From positions 1,426,001-1,490,000 of the forward strand of contig NC_022584.1 in the NCBI RefSeq assembly GCF_000479335.1: 64,000 nt of DNA. The letters are read 5' to 3'. This stretch comes from Streptococcus ilei. GTDB taxonomy: Bacteria; Bacillota; Bacilli; Lactobacillales; Streptococcaceae. The notes below the pieces were generated by a model. The model saw only the letters and a list, made by a program, of their open reading frames with translations. It had not been told where the DNA came from and did not search any database. Shown one piece after another: positions 56,475 through 64,000 of the stretch (positions are counted from its first letter, which is position 1; each line of letters begins with the position of its first letter). The position numbers and the translations under genes are program-made.

Positions 56475-57836
56475 TTAGTTCCCCGCTCCTAAAAATTGAT
56501 CCACAAAGAAACTGAAGTAGGATTTTTCTCCTGTAATCAAGACACACTTCCCTTCCAAACCGTACCGTAGGAGCTTGGCCTCATGATCCTTAAGACGAAG
56601 AACTCCCTCTATTTTGAAAAAGTTGCCTTGTTCTGTCCGAGTTGCACTCGAAGCTATTGAGCTAATACGGACTTCTAGCGTAATTGGTTTTTGTTTACTT
56701 CCCTGCGTGCTAAAGCGAATCCGATCTCCCACATGAATCGTGGCTATATCTTTTGAAGGAATATAGGTGACAATCTTGACTTCTTTTTCTTTCTGAATGA
56801 GAGGATAAACTTGAGCCAGAGGAGTCCCTTCCGCTACAATACTCGCTCCTTTTGTTTCATCATTCAAATGAAGCACCCCTTCATCCTTCGCTAGAATCCG
56901 AGTCTTCTGAAGAAGAGTTTCTTGTGTTTTTACCTTACTTTCTAGATCTGCGATTTGCTGAGAAAGAAGCAGAAGATCTTGTCCGACCTTACTCAGTTGT
57001 TGAGCTTTCAGGGAGGCTATTTGACTATCTAAACTGGTCGAATAAGCTTGTTGGCTTCCGGATCCCGCATATTGGATGCGATAATTAGAAATACTTGCCT
57101 CTAACTGCTGGATTTGACTATCCAGCTGGCCAATAAAAGAAGCTTGTGCTTGAGCATTTTCCTCTCCGTGTGCTTGCTGAGCGTAACTCTGGTAGAAAGA
57201 GTAAAGTGGATGAGTCGCATCCAGACTTCTCCCCTCTAGTAGAGCTGATTTTAGACTATGGTAATCAGCTAAGCGCTTCTCTTGGTCTTGGATAACTTGG
57301 CCAATTTCTGCTTGACTGGAACTTGCACTGGCATTTTGAGAAGCAATGGTTGCATTTTGTTGATGGGCTTGAGCTTGGAGAATCGCTATCTGTTGCTGGT
57401 AATCCTTAAACAGCTGGTCATAACCAAAATGCTCATTTCCTGTAAACTGGCTCTCCCCTGTCTCAATGCTCGTTTTCAACAATTTTAATTGTTCCTCCTG
57501 TTTCTTTAAGAGGTCTAGCTGTTGCGTTAAGCTCATTCCTTGTTGTTTTTCCTGGTCCTCTTGGTATTCTACCAAGATTTCTCCCTTCTTAATCTCTTTA
57601 TTTTCCTTTAGATGGTTGACTTGAATGGGAGAATTACTGGTTGATTGGATTTGATCAATCACGCGCGTAGCTTCAATTGTCCCTCGACTAGACAAGGTCA
57701 CTTCCTTCTTGGCAAAGACAGAGAATCCCACAACAAAAAGTAGTAAAAGAAAACAAGGGACTACCCATAAACTAGCAAAATTATGGAAACGTTTCTGATA
57801 GAATTCTGCACTTTCAAAATATTTTTCGTTCATCAT
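56475..57836 (-). CDS. comB: Competence factor transport accessory protein ComB
   Basis: Membrane-fusion-type partner of ComA for export of competence-stimulating peptide. 453 residues; N-terminus FESAEFYQKRFHNFAS, one helix (about 25-45), then a long coiled-coil region (about 95-310) and a beta-barrel C-terminal part (VGDRIRF...FFKIEGVLRL). The start of the mature chain and the IQSTSN and NHLKENKEIKKGE segments match pneumococcal ComB closely as I remember it. Second gene of comAB. Confidence 0.92.
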   Translation of the reverse strand: MMNEKYFESAEFYQKRFHNFASLWVVPCFLLLLFVVGFSVFAKKEVTLSSRGTIEATRVIDQIQSTSNSPIQVNHLKENKEIKKGEILVEYQEDQEKQQGMSLTQQLDLLKKQEEQLKLLKTSIETGESQFTGNEHFGYDQLFKDYQQQIAILQAQAHQQNATIASQNASASSSQAEIGQVIQDQEKRLADYHSLKSALLEGRSLDATHPLYSFYQSYAQQAHGEENAQAQASFIGQLDSQIQQLEASISNYRIQYAGSGSQQAYSTSLDSQIASLKAQQLSKVGQDLLLLSQQIADLESKVKTQETLLQKTRILAKDEGVLHLNDETKGASIVAEGTPLAQVYPLIQKEKEVKIVTYIPSKDIATIHVGDRIRFSTQGSKQKPITLEVRISSIASSATRTEQGNFFKIEGVLRLKDHEAKLLRYGLEGKCVLITGEKSYFSFFVDQFLGAGN

Positions 57837-57862
57837 ACTCTCTTTTTTCTCCTAGTCCTCTC

Positions 57863-60016
57863 TTAACAAGTAACTAAATGGCTGTAATAGCCATTCTTTT
57901 TCAGTAGTTCTTCATGGCTTCCCTCTTCCTTAAGACAACCTTGGTCCATGAGGAAGACTTTTTCAGACCGTTCTGCAATCGTTAACCGATGGGCGATAAA
58001 GATAATGGTCTTATCTAAGGCCATCAAGCGGTCCACAATTTTCTTCTCCGTCAAGATATCTAGGCTGCTGGTCGCTTCATCCAGAATCAGAATAGGAGCG
58101 TCCGTTAACAAAGCACGCGCCAAAGCAATCCGCTGCCGTTGTCCACCAGAAATTCCCATACCATCCGTTGTTAATTCCGTTTGGTAATTGAGGGGCATGC
58201 GCTCAATATCTTCTCGAATTCCTGCGATTTCAACAGCGCGCAAGATATCTTCCTGACTCGTTCCTTCCCGTGCTCCTAGTAGCAAGTTCTCTAAGATTGT
58301 GCCATTAAAGACATAGGGCTGCTGGGGTAAATAATTGATTTGCTGGCGGAGCAAGGTTTTATCCACTTGCTGGATATCCCTTCCTCCCAGACGAATCGTT
58401 CCTTTAGTGGGTTGGTAGAAATTCACCATCATTTTAGCTAGCGTTGTTTTTCCAGAACCTGAAATACCGACAAAACTTACCTTGCTCCCTCTTTTGATTC
58501 TTAAGTTAATATCTGTTAGAACATTGGCCCCGAAACCGTACTTGTAATCTACTCCCTCAAATACTAGATCACCATCGAGAGCCTCACGCTCTTGAAGGGG
58601 CTTCTTCTCTGCGAACTCAGAGTCTATTAGATAGACTTCATTCAGACGGGTATTAGCTACTCGGGCGGCTTGAAGTTTGGTTTGGAGGTTGATCAAATTC
58701 TCTAGAGGCCCTGTGAAATAAACAAGGAGAGTATTGTAAGTAATCAGCTGACCCAAACTCAATTCTTGCTTCATGACCAAATGAGCTCCCATCCACAAGA
58801 CCAAAACATTCAAAATCAACTGAGCCAAGTGCTTGAGCCCCTTTTGAAGACTTTCCGCCTTGCTCATGGCAAAGGACTTCTTCAGATAATCCACAAATTC
58901 TGAGTCAATCTTTTGATAACGACTACGCTCACTGGTAAGAGACTTGATGGTTTCAATCCCATTGATATCTTCGATAATAGAAGAAGACAAGACACTATTG
59001 GCTTCCATAGTTTCATTATTTAAGCGCTCAAAAGGCTTCATAAAGGCAAAAATAATGACTGCATAAATCGGCAGCAAGAGAATGGTCAAGAAAAAGAGGT
59101 GAGCGTTTTGGCTAAACAGGACTACGGATAAAATCAAAACAATGGACAGATCCAAAAAGATTGAAAGCAGCGTACTAGCCAGAGCATCGATAATGCGGTT
59201 GGCATCTGTAAACCGCGACACCACTTCCCCTGTCCGTCGAGTTGCAAAGAAACTCATGGGCAACTGAAAAACATGCTTAATATAGGACAGAATGACATCA
59301 ATAGACAAGCGTTGACCTAATACCAAGAGCAAATAATCCTGAGCGTAGGTGAGGATTTGCTGTAAGATGTAAACCACAATCAAACCTAGTGAAATCACAG
59401 TCAAGGTCTGCTTCATCTGATCAGGCACATAGGTATCAATAATTGATTGTAGGTAGTAAGAACCAACAATATTGATAAGGGTTACCAATAAAGTTGCAAG
59501 AACAATATGAAGGACCAATTGTCGCTGTTTAAACAAAAGAGGGACAAAGTCTAGGAGCCCATTTTTCTTTTCCTTACTAGGTTGATAGGCCGGAGTCGGG
59601 GCCAAGGCAATGACAATCCCTGTCCATTCCTTTTCAAACTCTTCGATCGTCAATTTGGTCATCTTTACTTTTGGATCTGGATCTGCTACGTAAAGATGTT
59701 TTTTATCTTTCTTATACACTACGTAATAATGAGGGAGACGCCCATCCTTGATCACGTGGACAATCAATGGATAGGTCACTCCTTCTAAGTCAAAAAGAGT
59801 GCGGTCTGCTCGAAAGGCGCGTGTCTCAAAGCCCAACTCTTCAGCTACCTTGACCAAACCTAAGGCAGTCGTTCCATCTGCAGTCGTTTTTGCCTTCTCC
59901 CGCAGACTAGCTAAAGAATAGTATGATCCATAGTAGCCAAAGACCATGGCTAAAGCTGCAACACCACAGTCTCTCATGTCAACTTGTTGGCGATAATGTT
60001 TTTTCTTAAATCCCAT
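57863..60016 (-). CDS. comA: Competence peptide processing and export ABC transporter ComA
   Basis: 717 residues from the ATG at 60016 (MGFKKKHYRQQVDMRDCG), preceded by AAAGGG. The N-terminal C39 peptidase has Cys in DMRDCG (about 17), His in PHYYVV (about 96) and Asp in VADPDP, and cuts at double-glycine leaders. Six transmembrane helices follow (about 165-440), then the ATPase with Walker A GISGSGKTT, signature ISGGQRQRIALARA and Walker B ILILDEATSS. It should process and export ComC-type peptides and possibly bacteriocins. comC is not in this window. Confidence 0.94.
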   Translation of the reverse strand: MGFKKKHYRQQVDMRDCGVAALAMVFGYYGSYYSLASLREKAKTTADGTTALGLVKVAEELGFETRAFRADRTLFDLEGVTYPLIVHVIKDGRLPHYYVVYKKDKKHLYVADPDPKVKMTKLTIEEFEKEWTGIVIALAPTPAYQPSKEKKNGLLDFVPLLFKQRQLVLHIVLATLLVTLINIVGSYYLQSIIDTYVPDQMKQTLTVISLGLIVVYILQQILTYAQDYLLLVLGQRLSIDVILSYIKHVFQLPMSFFATRRTGEVVSRFTDANRIIDALASTLLSIFLDLSIVLILSVVLFSQNAHLFFLTILLLPIYAVIIFAFMKPFERLNNETMEANSVLSSSIIEDINGIETIKSLTSERSRYQKIDSEFVDYLKKSFAMSKAESLQKGLKHLAQLILNVLVLWMGAHLVMKQELSLGQLITYNTLLVYFTGPLENLINLQTKLQAARVANTRLNEVYLIDSEFAEKKPLQEREALDGDLVFEGVDYKYGFGANVLTDINLRIKRGSKVSFVGISGSGKTTLAKMMVNFYQPTKGTIRLGGRDIQQVDKTLLRQQINYLPQQPYVFNGTILENLLLGAREGTSQEDILRAVEIAGIREDIERMPLNYQTELTTDGMGISGGQRQRIALARALLTDAPILILDEATSSLDILTEKKIVDRLMALDKTIIFIAHRLTIAERSEKVFLMDQGCLKEEGSHEELLKKNGYYSHLVTC

Positions 60017-60080
60017 AAGAACCCTTTCCAATTGTTTGTTTCATCTTAACAAAAAGGACTATCGGAGAAGAAAAAATCGC

Positions 60081-60109
60081 TATTTGGTTTATTATTTTAA
60101 GTATTTGGT
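60081..60109. promoter_or_regulatory. Candidate ComE-type direct repeat upstream of comA
   Basis: TATTTGGT occurs at 60081-60088 and 60102-60109, a 21-bp period (two helical turns), the geometry of LytTR-type response-regulator sites such as ComE boxes. It lies about 65-95 bp before the comA start. The bases only partly fit the pneumococcal ComE consensus. Confidence 0.4.
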
Positions 60110-60152
60110 CATAAAAATCTCCAAATCAGGAGAATGATCATTTATTTTGAAA

Positions 60153-60181
60153 AAGAAAAACCGCCTATTTTTACAGGCGGT
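60153..60181 (-). terminator. Terminator between rpsD and comA
   Basis: On the minus strand ACCGCCT GTAAAAAT AGGCGGT followed by TTTTCTTTTTC. Protects the comA promoter from rpsD transcription. Confidence 0.8.
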
Positions 60182-60255
60182 CATTTCTTTCTATGAAGCA
60201 AGCATAGGGAACAAATATCTAAGCAAACCCAAGAAATCAACATTTTAAGACAAAA

Positions 60256-60281
60256 CAAAAAGCCCACTGTTGTAGGCTTTC
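60256..60281 (-). terminator. rpsD terminator
   Basis: On the minus strand AAAGCCTACAACAGTGGGCTTTTTG with an imperfect AGCC(TA)/(TG)GGCT stem and U-run, 20 bp past rpsD. Confidence 0.65.
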
Positions 60282-60300
60282 TGCAAGTTTTTTCTTAAAA

Positions 60301-60912
60301 TTAAAGCATTTTGTTGTAGAATTCAACCACAAGTGCTTCGTTGATTTCTGGGTTGATCTCATCACGTTCTGGCAAGCGAGTCAATGAACCTTCCAATTTT
60401 TCAGCATCGAATGATACGAATGCTGGACGTCCAAGAGTTGCTTCAACAGCTTCAAGGATAGCTGGGACTTTAGCTGATTTTTCGCGAACTGAGATCACTT
60501 GACCTGGAGTTACACGGTATGAAGGGATATCAACACGTTTTCCGTCAACAAGGATGTGACCGTGGTTAACGAATTGACGAGCTTGGCGACGAGTAGTCGC
60601 AAGTCCAAGACGGTAAACAACGTTATCCAAACGACGTTCCAAAAGAAGCATGAAGTTGAAACCGACAGTTCCTTCTTTGATCTTAGTAGCTTGTACGAAC
60701 AAGTTACGGAATTGTTTTTCACCAAGTCCGTAAGAGAAACGAAGTTTTTGTTTTTCAGCTAATTGCAAACCGTATTCTGACAATTTTGAACGGTTGTTTG
60801 GTCCATGTTGACCTGGTACGTAGTTACGACGTGCCAATTCTTTACCTGTACCTGTAAGTGACAAGCCAAGACGGCGAGATTGTTTCCAAGATGGTCCTGT
60901 ATAACGTGACAT
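60301..60912 (-). CDS. rpsD: 30S ribosomal protein S4
   Basis: 203 residues from the ATG at 60912 ([16 protein letters not shown]), set by GGAGG; the frame is open upstream into the leader. S4 core and S4 RNA-binding domain: [40 protein letters not shown]. Nucleates 16S rRNA folding. The zinc-finger cysteines found in some bacterial S4 proteins are absent. Monocistronic, strongly codon-biased. Confidence 0.97.
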   Translation of the reverse strand: MSRYTGPSWKQSRRLGLSLTGTGKELARRNYVPGQHGPNNRSKLSEYGLQLAEKQKLRFSYGLGEKQFRNLFVQATKIKEGTVGFNFMLLLERRLDNVVYRLGLATTRRQARQFVNHGHILVDGKRVDIPSYRVTPGQVISVREKSAKVPAILEAVEATLGRPAFVSFDAEKLEGSLTRLPERDEINPEINEALVVEFYNKML

Positions 60913-61102
60913 TTGAAATGTCCTCCTATAAAAATAATTTTTTGTAGGAAATAACGTTTTAGACAAACCTGATTCGTTCAGAAAGCCTTCGCCCAAACAG
61001 CAAAGGTTACTTTTCTAGCTGGCTTCCTGTTGACGAGCTTCATTTTGTCCTGCTGTCATTTCGCACAAATTCTATTATACCACCAATACCAGTCCTTGTA
61101 AA
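60913..61102 (-). promoter_or_regulatory. rpsD promoter and long leader (possible S4 autoregulatory leader)
   Basis: -35 TTTACA (61097-61102), 17-nt spacer, extended -10 TGG-TATAAT (hexamer 61074-61079). The leader of about 155 nt is long and contains several short complementary segments. In Firmicutes S4 represses its own translation through a leader structure; whether this leader folds that way was not tested. Confidence 0.6.
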
Positions 61103-61429
61103 GTTGCTTTCTCGTTTTTTTGTATTTCTTTCTATAAGTGAAAAGTAAAATGGGCGCTTCTAGCTAGCGACTTTCTAAATCGCTAATTTCTGACTTCGAT
61201 TATCATGTATTTCCTTTTCTATCCTCTCATTTTTATTTTGTTTACATGAATCTTTACAACTTTTTTACAACTTGTCAAGCATGATTGTTTTAACAGTCTC
61301 CCAAATGTCTCTATTTTAGAAAGATTAAGAACAAAACCCTTTAAAAGATCCCCTGTCTATTATTGACAGATTGGATTGTAAAATTGACAGCTTTGTCAAT
61401 ATTTTTACATAGTTATAACAATCATATAA
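61103..61429. other. Gap between veg and rpsD
   Basis: 327 bp, AT-rich, with no coding potential that I can support. It contains an exact palindromic pair TTGACA GCTT TGTCAA (61384-61399) and a TAGCGA-type hairpin around 61160-61190, but no recognisable gene, repeat copy or riboswitch. Confidence 0.5.
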
Positions 61430-61456
61430 TAAAAAAACCATCTCCGAGAAGAGACG
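61430..61456 (-). terminator. Terminator after veg
   Basis: On the minus strand CCGTCTC TTCTC GGAGATGG followed by TTTTTTT. It ends the gdpP-rplI-dnaB-veg unit. Confidence 0.8.
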
Positions 61457-61485
61457 GCTGAAATTTGTAGCTCACCCTAACCAAA

Positions 61486-61758
61486 TTAGTCTAAGTAATG
61501 AATCAGATTTTTCTCAGTTAAAATATCTGAGTAAGTGTAAGATTCGACATAGGTTGTTGCTGGTTCACCAGGTAAACTATTTTCATTTGTGTATTCAATA
61601 ATAAACAAAGAAGGATAGACTTCAATTAATCGACCAAACTTATTTTTTTGACGTTTATGGCCATTTTCTAAGGTCATTTCTACAATTTGACCTTCATGAG
61701 CCTTGATTTCTTCTTTGATTTTTTTCATTTTCGCTACATCAGTAAATGCATCACTCAT
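61486..61758 (-). CDS. veg: Veg family protein
   Basis: 90 residues: IKEEIKAHEGQIVEMTLENG HKRQKN is the Veg core, followed by GRLIEVYPSLFIIEY. In Bacillus, Veg affects biofilm matrix expression; in streptococci its role is unclear. It follows dnaB by 3 bp and is the last gene of the unit. Confidence 0.86.
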   Translation of the reverse strand: MSDAFTDVAKMKKIKEEIKAHEGQIVEMTLENGHKRQKNKFGRLIEVYPSLFIIEYTNENSLPGEPATTYVESYTYSDILTEKNLIHYLD

Positions 61759-61761
61759 CCA

Positions 61762-63117
61762 TTATTCCTCTACTCTCTTTGATATGCTGGAGAATTTATT
61801 ATATTCCTTTTGGAAGATTAACTCCACTGTTCCACGCGCACCCGAACGGTTTTTTTCAATAATGACTTCAACCTTGTTATTCGGCATGCCTTCTTCTTCC
61901 TCACCCGCACGTTCATAATAGTCATCTCGATATAGAAAGGCAACAATATCTGCATCCTGCTCGATGGATCCTGATTCACGGATATCTGATAGAACCGGAC
62001 GTTTGTCTTGTCGTTGTTCGACTCCCCGAGATAGCTGACTGAGTGCAATCACAGGAACCTTTAATTCTTTCGCCAAAATTTTTAATTGACGAGAGATTTC
62101 TGAGACTTCCTGTTGACGGTTTTCACGTCCAGTCCCAGTAATCAACTGCAAGTAGTCGATGAGGATTAGACCGAGATTACCGGTCTCTTGTGCTAATTTC
62201 CTAGAACGAGACCGAATTTCTGTAATCCGAATACCGGGAGTATCATCTATATAAATGCTTGCATTGGCTAGATTTCCTTGTGCAATTGCATATTTCCGCC
62301 ACTCATCGTCTGTCAGCTGACCAGTACGAATGGAATGGGATTCAATCAAGCCCTCTGCTGCCAACATCCGGTCTACCAAACTTTCAGCACCCATTTCCAG
62401 CGAGAAAATAGCAACTGTTTTATCCAACTTGGTTCCGATATTTTGAGCAATGTTTAGAGCAAAGGCAGTTTTACCAACCGCTGGACGAGCTGCAAGAATA
62501 ATCAACTCTTCTTCATGAAGACCTGTTGTCATATGATCAAGATCTCGATACCCCGTTGCAATCCCAGTAATATCCGTTGTCTGCAAAGACCGAGTTTCAA
62601 GACTTCCAAAGTTGATATTTAAGATATCCTTAATATTCTTGAAACCACTCCGATTAGTCTTTTCACTAACATCAATCAGAGCTTTTTCTGCACCTGCAAT
62701 AATCTCATCCGACGGACTAGCTCCATCATATGCTTGATTTATACTCTCCGTTAAACGAGCAATCAAGCGTCTTAGCACCGCTTTTTCAGAAACAATCTTT
62801 GCGTAATATTCCGCATTGGCTGAGGTTGGAACAGAGTTGATGACTTCGGCTAGATACGAGAGACCACCGATATTTTGTAAATCCCCTTGACTATCTAGAA
62901 TATTGCGAACTGTAGTCGCATCAATAGCATCTCCCCTGTCTGCAAGGTCAATCATCGCCTTAAAAATTAACCGATGGGCATATTTAAAGAAATCTGCTGG
63001 CTCAATAAACTCACGAACAAAAACCAGTTTTCCCTCATCGATAAAGATGGCTCCTAAGACAGATTGCTCTGCTTGGATATCTTGAGGCTGGGTTCTTAAT
63101 TCTTCTATCTCAGCCAT
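61762..63117 (-). CDS. dnaB: Replicative DNA helicase DnaB (DnaC of Gram-positives)
   Basis: Hexameric helicase that opens DNA at the fork. 451 residues from the ATG at 63117 (MAEIEELRTQPQD), which has AAAGGA at 6 nt; an ATG two codons earlier abuts the site. N-terminal domain (SVLGAIFIDEGKL), a linker, and the RecA-like domain with Walker A ARPAVGKTAFALN (about 210), Walker B LILIDYLQLI and the ELKVPVIALSQLSRGVEQR loop. Confidence 0.96.
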   Translation of the reverse strand: MAEIEELRTQPQDIQAEQSVLGAIFIDEGKLVFVREFIEPADFFKYAHRLIFKAMIDLADRGDAIDATTVRNILDSQGDLQNIGGLSYLAEVINSVPTSANAEYYAKIVSEKAVLRRLIARLTESINQAYDGASPSDEIIAGAEKALIDVSEKTNRSGFKNIKDILNINFGSLETRSLQTTDITGIATGYRDLDHMTTGLHEEELIILAARPAVGKTAFALNIAQNIGTKLDKTVAIFSLEMGAESLVDRMLAAEGLIESHSIRTGQLTDDEWRKYAIAQGNLANASIYIDDTPGIRITEIRSRSRKLAQETGNLGLILIDYLQLITGTGRENRQQEVSEISRQLKILAKELKVPVIALSQLSRGVEQRQDKRPVLSDIRESGSIEQDADIVAFLYRDDYYERAGEEEEGMPNNKVEVIIEKNRSGARGTVELIFQKEYNKFSSISKRVEE

Positions 63118-63141
63118 AGTCATTCCTTTCTAACGATTTAC

Positions 63142-63594
63142 TTAACCTTCATTTACTCGAATTTGGATAACACCTGTAATATCCTGATAAATTTTAACAG
63201 GCACATCAATCAAGCCAACAGAGCGAATTGGAGAAGCCACTTGAATGTGACGCTTATCGATTTTGATTCCAAATTGTTTTTGTAGTTCTTCTGCAATTTT
63301 TTTATTGGTAATAGAACCAAATGTACGTCCATCAGGACCAATTTTTTCTGTAAATTGGACAACGGTCGTTTCTTCTGCTAATTTTGCTTGAATTTTTTTC
63401 GCTTCTGCGACTAGTTCCGCATGGGCTTTTTCTTCAGATTTTTGCTTACCACGAAGCTCCCCAATCGCTTGGGCGTTGGCTTCCTTGGCTAAATTCTTTT
63501 TAATCAAAAAGTTTTGAGCATAACCTGTTGGGACTTCTTTAATTTCCCCTTTTTTTCCTTTTCCTTTTACATCTGCTAAAAAGATAACTTTCAT
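63142..63594 (-). CDS. rplI: 50S ribosomal protein L9
   Basis: 150 residues: N-terminal 23S-rRNA-binding domain [20 protein letters not shown] with the [13 protein letters not shown] helix, a central long helix, and the C-terminal domain [15 protein letters not shown]. Its start overlaps the gdpP stop by 4 bp; dnaB begins 24 bp after its stop. Confidence 0.97.
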   Translation of the reverse strand: MKVIFLADVKGKGKKGEIKEVPTGYAQNFLIKKNLAKEANAQAIGELRGKQKSEEKAHAELVAEAKKIQAKLAEETTVVQFTEKIGPDGRTFGSITNKKIAEELQKQFGIKIDKRHIQVASPIRSVGLIDVPVKIYQDITGVIQIRVNEG

Positions 63595-64000
63595 TCTTCT
63601 TCCTCCTTATCCTTTTGGACCTCTTCTCGAATACAGTCAATCAACTGGGCACGAACCTGATCTATTGTTACATCTGACAATTGAGAAGCCGCAGAATTAA
63701 AGTGGCCTCCGCCTCCCATTTGCTCCATAATCTTTTGCACATTAACCTTGCTTCTGCTTCGAGCTGAAATGGAAATGCTTCCTTGTTCATTCAGAGCAAT
63801 AACAAAGGTAGCTTCAATTTTGGACATGGCCAACATACTATCCGCTGCTTTACTAATGGTGACTGTCCCATAAGGAACATCTTCTGCTCCCGTTGCCACA
63901 ATAATATGTGGGAAGACCATTTGACCATTTAGGATCAATTCATTTACTTCGCGGTACTCATCGAAGTTAATAGCTGAAATTTCCTGGATGAGGGCACTAT
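63591..64000 (-). CDS. gdpP: Cyclic-di-AMP phosphodiesterase GdpP, C-terminal part (cut by window edge)
   Basis: The visible ~135 residues are the DHHA1 end of a DHH phosphodiesterase, with [20 protein letters not shown] and the diagnostic [10 protein letters not shown] motif, and an acidic tail [11 protein letters not shown]. The frame is open to the window edge (… [15 protein letters not shown] upstream), so the PAS, GGDEF and DHH parts lie outside. In streptococci GdpP hydrolyses c-di-AMP, and the order gdpP-rplI-dnaB is conserved. Confidence 0.9.
   Translation of the reverse strand, partial: SALIQEISAINFDEYREVNELILNGQMVFPHIIVATGAEDVPYGTVTISKAADSMLAMSKIEATFVIALNEQGSISISARSRSKVNVQKIMEQMGGGGHFNSAASQLSDVTIDQVRAQLIDCIREEVQKDKEEEE

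Noticed and set aside
61414..61430. Plus-strand promoter (TATAAT at 61425-61430) reading into veg antisense
   Set aside because: No matching -35 at proper distance, and it would run immediately into the veg terminator hairpin.

Overview
The window reads as chromosomal DNA of a low-GC, naturally competent viridans Streptococcus (mitis/sanguinis type). The basis is the set of genes and their order: a wzg-wzh-wzd-wze (cpsABCD) capsule head, a malQP/malXCDAR maltodextrin regulon with a LacI-type MalR, dltXABCD, comAB for competence-peptide export, and cinA-recA behind a perfect SigX com-box (TACGAATA). The species cannot be fixed from sequence reading alone. There is no rRNA, tRNA, CRISPR array, prophage or intact insertion sequence.

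Layout. 1-9000 (all minus): a capsule or cell-wall polysaccharide operon driven by an extended -10 promoter at 8981-8989. It runs cpsA, cpsB, cpsC, cpsD, an initiating sugar-phosphate transferase (wchA type), licD, a TagA/WecG transferase, a family-4 glycosyltransferase, a UDP-GlcNAc 2-epimerase and a family-2 glycosyltransferase cut by the window edge. 9000-17300: a repeat-rich stretch with a frameshifted lipoprotein gene, a cardiolipin synthase, small lipoproteins, folC, the ireB-ruvX-DUF1292 operon, two DUF1307 lipoproteins and spxA. 17300-29200: DNA repair, competence and arginine genes (recA, cinA, tag, ruvA, mutL, mutS, argR, argS) plus a LytTR/DUF3021 pair. 29300-42800: nrdI, small membrane proteins, and the maltodextrin regulon with two divergent MalR-controlled promoters, ending in an intracellular pullulanase. 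42800-46000: YitT protein, aspS, a small membrane protein and a tight cluster of DnaA boxes. 46000-50600: dltXABCD for D-alanylation of teichoic acids. 50700-56500: S41 peptidase, lipoprotein, a YhgE/Pip protein and its divergent TetR-type regulator. 56500-60100: comAB. 60300-64000: rpsD, then gdpP-rplI-dnaB-veg, with gdpP cut by the window edge.

The non-coding DNA is the least explained part. It holds (i) a ~175-bp structured repeat present as two nearly identical long copies and one short derivative that matches a deletion between GATTTC direct repeats; (ii) a five-unit array of alternating long and short hairpins downstream of the DUF1292 gene; (iii) a 140-bp inverted-repeat element next to duplicated GGTGAG/CTCACC hairpins; and (iv) a lipoprotein gene whose two frames meet exactly at an A AAA AAC heptamer, with a Shine-Dalgarno-like tract upstream and a predicted stem downstream.

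Many promoters here are of the extended -10 type (TGNTATAAT). Most gene functions are assigned from recognised family motifs; species, sugar specificities and all regulatory claims are inference.
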